A stretch of 64,000 nt of DNA from Verrucomicrobiota bacterium. Its GTDB lineage: Bacteria; Verrucomicrobiota; Verrucomicrobiia; Limisphaerales; J093. The stretch spans positions 398,472 through 462,471 of the forward strand of contig JAOSKK010000034.1 in the NCBI GenBank assembly GCA_027493615.1, given 5' to 3'. Below, piece by piece: positions 60,202 through 64,000 of the stretch. The position numbers were made by a program, and so were the translations under genes. A model generated the notes under the pieces. That model ran no database searches, was not told the DNA's origin, and saw nothing but the letters and a program-made list of their open reading frames with translations. How positions within the stretch are numbered: the first letter of the stretch is position 1; every line of letters starts with the position of its first letter.

Positions 60202-62173
60202 GAGTAGAGAGGAGAGCACGGGATGAAAGGTCCGAGGACCAATGACCGCCGCTCCCCTCTCCCTCGTCGAACCGGACATGGAGATTTCCCCCATCCGGCT
60301 CTCGCCAGAGTCGTCTCTTCCAGAACGCATTCACAAACGAACCAGTCCCAACCGTTCCAAGTGCGCGTACAGGCTGACCCCCTTGCGGGCCCGCCAGCCC
60401 CGTTGACTGCGCCGCTGCAGATGCTGGCCCAACCGATACCGCACGAAGTGGTTCAGGTGCCGAAACACGTTCCGCGGGTAGCCGAGCCCAAAGTAGTTGG
60501 CCCAGCCCCGCAGGTGACGGTTCAAGCGCCCGACCAACTCCGGCAGCGGCGTGGAGCATTGCTGCGGACTGATCAACCCCCGCAACGTCTCCCGTTCCCG
60601 CGCCACCGCCTTGCGCGAGGGCACCAGGTTCCAGTAACGCTGCGGGCGGCCATACTGGTCGCGGTCCTGCCGAAACGTGTAGCCCAGAAAATCCAGGCTC
60701 TGGCCCGGTTGCCGCAGATCGAGCACGCGGGTCTTCTCCCGGTTGATCTGCAACCCCAGCCAGCCTTCCAGCTTGCCCTCGAGCCAGTCGCGCAGACGCG
60801 GACTCACGTACCGCGCCAACACCACGAAGTCGTCCGCATACCGGACCAGCTTCGCCTTGGCCCACTGCGCCGGTCCGTCCGCCCGATGAAAGACGTGATC
60901 GAACCAGTGCAGATACACATTGGCCAGCAGCGGACTCAGGACCCCGCCTTGCGGCGTGCCCCGGTCATTGCGCTGCACCGTCGGCGGTTTCCCGTCCTGG
61001 GGCGGCTCCACCACCGGCGCCTTCAGCCATTGTCGGATCAATCCCAGCACCGAACCGTCCACCACGCGCATCCGCAGACAGGCGATGAGCTTGTCGTGGG
61101 GAATGCTGTCGAAGTAGCCGGCCAGGTCCGCATCATACACCGCCGCCAGGCCCCCCTTCAGATGGGCCTCAATGGCTTGCAGAGCGTCGTGCGCCGAACG
61201 TCCGGGCCGAAACCCGTAGGAGCAATCTTCGAAGTCGGCTTCAAAGATCGGCTCCAGGATCAGCAACACCGCCGCCTGCACCACCCGGTCCCGCACCGTC
61301 GGAATGCCCAGCGGTCGCCATTTCCCGTTCGCCTTGGGGATGTACACCCGCCGCACCGGTTGGGCTCGGTAGGTCTTCTCCCGCAGGCTGCGTTGCAGTT
61401 CGTCCAGAAAGGCGGCTTCGCTTTCCGGCGTCGCCCCGATCTGTGCGATGCTCACTTGGTCCACGCCCGGTGCCCCGCCGTTGCGCCGTACGGCCGCCCA
61501 CGCGGCTTCCAGCACTTCCGGCCGACACACCAGGCCGTAGAGACTGTAGAAGCGGAATCGCTTCTGTTGCTTGGCTTTCTGGCCCAGCTTCTGTCTCAGT
61601 TCCCGGAGGTTCGGCGGCAGGATCGCTTCCCGAAAGGTCAGCTCCTCCACCACCGGTTCTGTCGTAGGCACTTGCATACCAATCAGCCCCCGGCACCTCT
61701 GACTCGGCTTGACTCTGGCCAGGGCTCCTTCGCTCCCCCTCCGACTTGATCGAAGGTTCGCCGCTACTATGAGCCCATCCGACGCCGCGATCCGGCCCCG
61801 CCGACGGTTATGGCTTCCCGCCGGGAGTGGCCCTGGACAAGCCAGGACACCGAACCGGGCCTCCCAAGTTCCGACTGGTTCTGTCCGCGCGCGCTGTCTC
61901 CTTCCACCCCGGGGAGTCCGGTAGGTGCACGTGATCGAGGCTTCCCCCACCGGTGCAGGCTTCATCAAATCCGGCAGACTGGCCACTCCCGATTTCGCGT
62001 AACGAGGCCGAACCGAGTTCGCGGGACGCTACGGCTCGCGCGTTGGCCTTCCCCAGCGTCCACGGACAGGGTCGCCCCCATCCGCGTAAGGGTCGGCTAC
62101 CTGGCTCTCGACCATTTACCAGGGCTAACACGTTGCAGTTAACAAGAACCATTCAGCTTGCTTGGCGCTTTCC
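60202..62173 (-). mobile_element. Group II intron, copy 2 (inverted)
   Basis: Nearly identical to copy 1 (53381-55354) but on the minus strand, with 5' exon ...GGAATCCG at its right end and the 3' end at ...CTACTC by the poly-G tract. The shared 5' segment includes GGAAAGCGCCAAGCAAGCTG. The last few 3' bases differ from copy 1, so the left boundary is uncertain. Confidence 0.75.
60331..61677 (-). CDS. ltrA: Group II intron reverse transcriptase/maturase, copy 2
   Basis: 448 residues, intact. Identical to copy 1 in nearly all positions, with a few substitutions (for example VSIAQIGATPE here versus VSIEPIGATPE). Same catalytic YADD and maturase domain. The C-terminus WRARKGVSLYAHLERLGLVR is native, showing that copy 1 is frameshifted. 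The ATG at 61677 (MQVPTTEPVV) is chosen because the upstream open frame is ribozyme sequence. Confidence 0.95.
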   Translation of the reverse strand: MQVPTTEPVVEELTFREAILPPNLRELRQKLGQKAKQQKRFRFYSLYGLVCRPEVLEAAWAAVRRNGGAPGVDQVSIAQIGATPESEAAFLDELQRSLREKTYRAQPVRRVYIPKANGKWRPLGIPTVRDRVVQAAVLLILEPIFEADFEDCSYGFRPGRSAHDALQAIEAHLKGGLAAVYDADLAGYFDSIPHDKLIACLRMRVVDGSVLGLIRQWLKAPVVEPPQDGKPPTVQRNDRGTPQGGVLSPLLANVYLHWFDHVFHRADGPAQWAKAKLVRYADDFVVLARYVSPRLRDWLEGKLEGWLGLQINREKTRVLDLRQPGQSLDFLGYTFRQDRDQYGRPQRYWNLVPSRKAVARERETLRGLISPQQCSTPLPELVGRLNRHLRGWANYFGLGYPRNVFRHLNHFVRYRLGQHLQRRSQRGWRARKGVSLYAHLERLGLVRL

Positions 62174-62352
62174 GGATTCCACGGATGGGCCGGTGGAGGG
62201 CCTGAGGAGCTTGGTACGTACGCTGGGCGGGTTCGCGGCCACGGCCTGGGAGAGCCCGACCTTCGCTCCTTGGGCTTCGCTTGGTCGTAGGGAGGGGGAC
62301 GGCTGTTGCGGGCGGCTTGCTTTGGCGCATGGCTGGCCCCATTCTGATGCAC
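62174..62352 (+). other. Short upstream region of the Phd/VapC module
   Basis: About 180 bp between the intron and the antitoxin start; I see no gene or repeat box in it. Confidence 0.4.
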
Positions 62353-62595
62353 ATGAAGACGGCGAGCGCGCAGCAGGTGCCAGAACGGTGGACGGAGATT
62401 CTGGGCTGGGTGGCCGCGGGGGAAGAAGTCGAAGTCACCCAGCAGGACCAGGTGATCGCCAAAGTCGTGCCGGCGCCGGCCGGACCGACATCCTCGCCGG
62501 ACTTTCTGGCGCGCGCGCGCGTCATTTGGGGGGAACAGCCGGCGGGGGAACCGCTTAGCGAAGTGGTCGCGCGGAGCCGAGGAGGCGATTCGTGA
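62353..62595 (+). CDS. Phd/YefM-family antitoxin
   Basis: 80 residues: MKTASAQQVPERWTEILGWV, AAGEEVEVTQQDQVIAKVVP and a Pro-rich tail with FLARARVIWGEQPAGEPL. The first two blocks form the Phd DNA-binding fold, and the tail would bind the toxin. Start ATG at 62353, with another Met two codons upstream. It overlaps the toxin start by 4 bp. Confidence 0.88.
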   Translation: MKTASAQQVPERWTEILGWVAAGEEVEVTQQDQVIAKVVPAPAGPTSSPDFLARARVIWGEQPAGEPLSEVVARSRGGDS

Positions 62596-63016
62596 CGTAT
62601 CTGGACACCGGCTGCCTGGTCAAGCTCTACTATCCGGAGCCCCAGAGCTCGCAGGTGATCGCGGCGATTCAGGGCAAACCGGTCTGTTTCACGCCGCTAC
62701 ATAAGCTGGAGTTTGTGAACGCGCTTCACTTGAACGTGTTCGCAGAGCGCCACAACCGCCCAAGTGGCCTGTCCGCTCGGGCGCTGGTGGAAGTCGACCT
62801 GCGGGCAGGGGTGCTGGTTGAGACCAACGCGCTGGGACAGCGTCTTTCAGAAGGCGGTGGAGTTGGCAGGACACCACACGGGTCTCGTCGGGTGTCGGTC
62901 TCTCGACATCCTGCGTGAGCGCTTCGCGGCGATGCATCGCGGACCTCGAGTTGGTCGCGATGGCGACCGATCCTTCAGATTGGGTGGACCGTGTCGAATG
63001 CCTGCCGTTGCGTTAG
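62592..63016 (+). CDS. VapC-like PIN toxin (two frameshifts)
   Basis: The first 80 residues are a normal PIN domain: MTYLDTGCLVKLYYPEPQSS with the first Asp, then TPLHKLEFVNALHLNVFAER with the Glu. After ETN the frame shifts near 62830 to WDSVFQKAVELAGHHTGLVG and CRSLDILRERFAAMH, then again near 62943 to DLELVAMATDPSDWVDRVEC and the stop at 63014-63016. Either two sequence errors or a decayed toxin; the antitoxin is intact. GTG start overlaps the antitoxin stop. Confidence 0.78.
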
Positions 63017-63305
63017 CGGAGCTGACCGCTGGGGTCAGTCCCTGAAGCCTGGATTCTGGTACTGGACGTCCGGAAGTTGGGGACGCGCGGGCAAGGGTGC
63101 GGCGGAAGAACCAACAGGATGCCGCCGGGACTGATTCTGACGTCGGTGGGGGAGGATCGATCACGTTGCCGCGAAGAGGCGCAAAAGACTCATAACCAGA
63201 ACCTCTTGCGACTTCTGTGCCTTTTGGCGGCAAGCCAGTGGGGTCAGTCCCTGAAACCTGAATTCAACGTGACGGGTGTCGCCGGTCCGAGGCAGATGGG
63301 CTTGG
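63017..63305 (+). repeat. Two GGGGTCAGTCCCTGAA boundary motifs
   Basis: Motif copies at 63031 (15 bp after the VapC stop) and 63240 (66 bp before the end of the DUF5615 gene), both + orientation and related to those at 59282 and, reversed, at 45031, 45745 and 51145. The 290 bp between modules hold no gene I can support. Confidence 0.65.
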
Positions 63306-63626
63306 TCAGGCGAAGTTGATGTTGTCCCGCAGCCCCGCTTCTCCGGCATGATCCATGAGGCGAACCAGCGCGGCCCTTTCCAGCGTGCGTGACTTGCGGC
63401 GAATCAGGATGATGATCCCGCGATGGGCAACCTGTTGCGCGGCCGCAAGGAAGTCATCGCGGTTGCAGGTGATGAGCACGCAACCGCGGTCGCTGGCCAG
63501 GCGAAGAACCTCCTCGTCCGGCGCGGTGATGGGCAGCAACTCGCGGAGTTTCGCGACTTCGTGACCGAGCGCCTCGAGCGAGTAGGCCAGGTCGTCGGGC
63601 ACGTCGTGATCCAGCAGGAACCTCAC
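63306..63626 (-). CDS. DUF5615 PIN-like toxin
   Basis: 106 residues, intact: MRFLLDHDVPDDLAYSLEAL with the acidic pair, GHEVAKLRELLPITAPDEEV, and VLITCNRDDFLAAAQ. Same family as the toxin at 55772 but clearly diverged, so not a recent duplicate. The ATG overlaps the DUF433 stop. Confidence 0.9.
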   Translation of the reverse strand: MRFLLDHDVPDDLAYSLEALGHEVAKLRELLPITAPDEEVLRLASDRGCVLITCNRDDFLAAAQQVAHRGIIILIRRKSRTLERAALVRLMDHAGEAGLRDNINFA

Positions 63627-63925
63627 GGCGCGGGGGCGGCCATCTGGCGGGCGACCAACACGTCAATCTCGCCCCGGTGATCCTCGTAATAAGCGAGGCA
63701 CTCATAGACTTGGGCCCGGGTCAGGTTCAGGAAGCATCGGGTGACCAGCGAGTCCACGGTCTCGCCGTTCTGCAGCAGGCCAACGACGTCGTGAACGCCG
63801 ATGCGGGTGCCCGCAACGATGGCGTGGCCGCTGCGCACCCCCGGTTGACGGGTAAGGTAGCGGTACGACGTGGTGGTTGCCGCGCTTCCGTTCGTAATGC
63901 GGCAGTCTAACGCACAGGAGCTCAC
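63623..63925 (-). CDS. DUF433-family antitoxin
   Basis: 100 residues. The DUF433 core: YRYLTRQPGVRSGHAIVAGT, RIGVHDVVGLLQNGETVDSL and NLTRAQVYECLAYYEDHRGE. GTG start at 63925; the first 20 residues (SSCALDCRITNG) look non-native and a later alternative start may be used. Coupled to the DUF5615 gene. Nothing is assigned from 63926 to the edge. Confidence 0.88.
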   Translation of the reverse strand: MSSCALDCRITNGSAATTTSYRYLTRQPGVRSGHAIVAGTRIGVHDVVGLLQNGETVDSLVTRCFLNLTRAQVYECLAYYEDHRGEIDVLVARQMAAPAP

Positions 63926-64000
63926 TCAGCGAGAGCTTAGTTCGGGACAGGGGAAGGGTGGAGACGGCGCCGCACGGGGGCACGCGACGCACGCAGGCGC

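Noticed and set aside
62174..62352. Extension of the Phd antitoxin upstream to 62281
   Set aside because: The Phd fold starts at MKTASAQQV (62353); upstream residues are not part of the family.

Overview
The window reads as a high-GC chromosomal contig from a Verrucomicrobiota bacterium, most plausibly the Limisphaerales/Pedosphaera-like group. This is inference. It rests on a secreted protein ending in a VPDGGTT-type exosortase sorting tail (57786-58523), a SecA with a C-terminal zinc-binding tail, a sulfatase next to a secreted glycosidase-like protein, several sigma-54 features, and dense dispersed hairpin repeats. No rRNA, tRNA or CRISPR array was seen. Many otherwise recognisable genes carry single-base frameshifts, very often in runs of four or more G or C. 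They hit housekeeping genes (proA, acyl-CoA ligase, pcm) as well as mobile genes, so many are probably sequence errors; coordinates of such genes span the reconstructed gene.

Region 1 (1-4058): a histidine kinase and a sigma-54 NtrC-type response regulator, followed by two converging two-gene operons. Each operon pairs a small zinc-ribbon protein with a PTS-like protein (HPr on +, EIIA-like on -), and each has a TGGCAY-N5-TTGCN sigma-54 promoter.

Region 2 (4352-13308, - strand): a patatin-like phospholipase whose catalytic domain is split by membrane segments, followed by a TIR-domain protein with one membrane segment and a long run of alpha-helical repeats. An IS1634-like element sits in the TIR gene at a CTAG site. 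The pair is a candidate immune or membrane-signalling system.

Region 3 (13594-25062): a nucleotidyltransferase pair, tdh divergent from an XRE-cupin regulator with operator-like boxes, a secreted Pcm, a secreted alpha/beta hydrolase, an acyl-CoA ligase, proA, Uma2, an unrecognised ATP-grasp-like protein and MarC.

Region 4 (25192-32912, - strand): a seven-gene block of iorA, iorB, paaK, a double-ACT protein, a small membrane protein, a sodium:solute symporter and an outer-membrane porin. It suggests uptake and oxidation of aryl-2-oxo acids to acyl-CoA. Region 5 (33112-40983) has a secreted glycosidase-like protein, a sulfatase, an intact secA and a secreted protein of unknown function.

Region 6 (about 41 to 64 kb) is an accessory island. 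Between 43358 and 57110, small toxin-antitoxin-like two-gene modules alternate with a composite repeat of about 0.4-0.6 kb that is always in the same orientation. The repeat carries a long hairpin and ends in a TTTGACCCC box. The modules lie on either strand. The island also holds an IS110-family element inserted in one hairpin, two inverted copies of a group II intron (one inside a repeat), a 1.26-kb duplication carrying hicBA, and further toxin-antitoxin modules up to the right edge.
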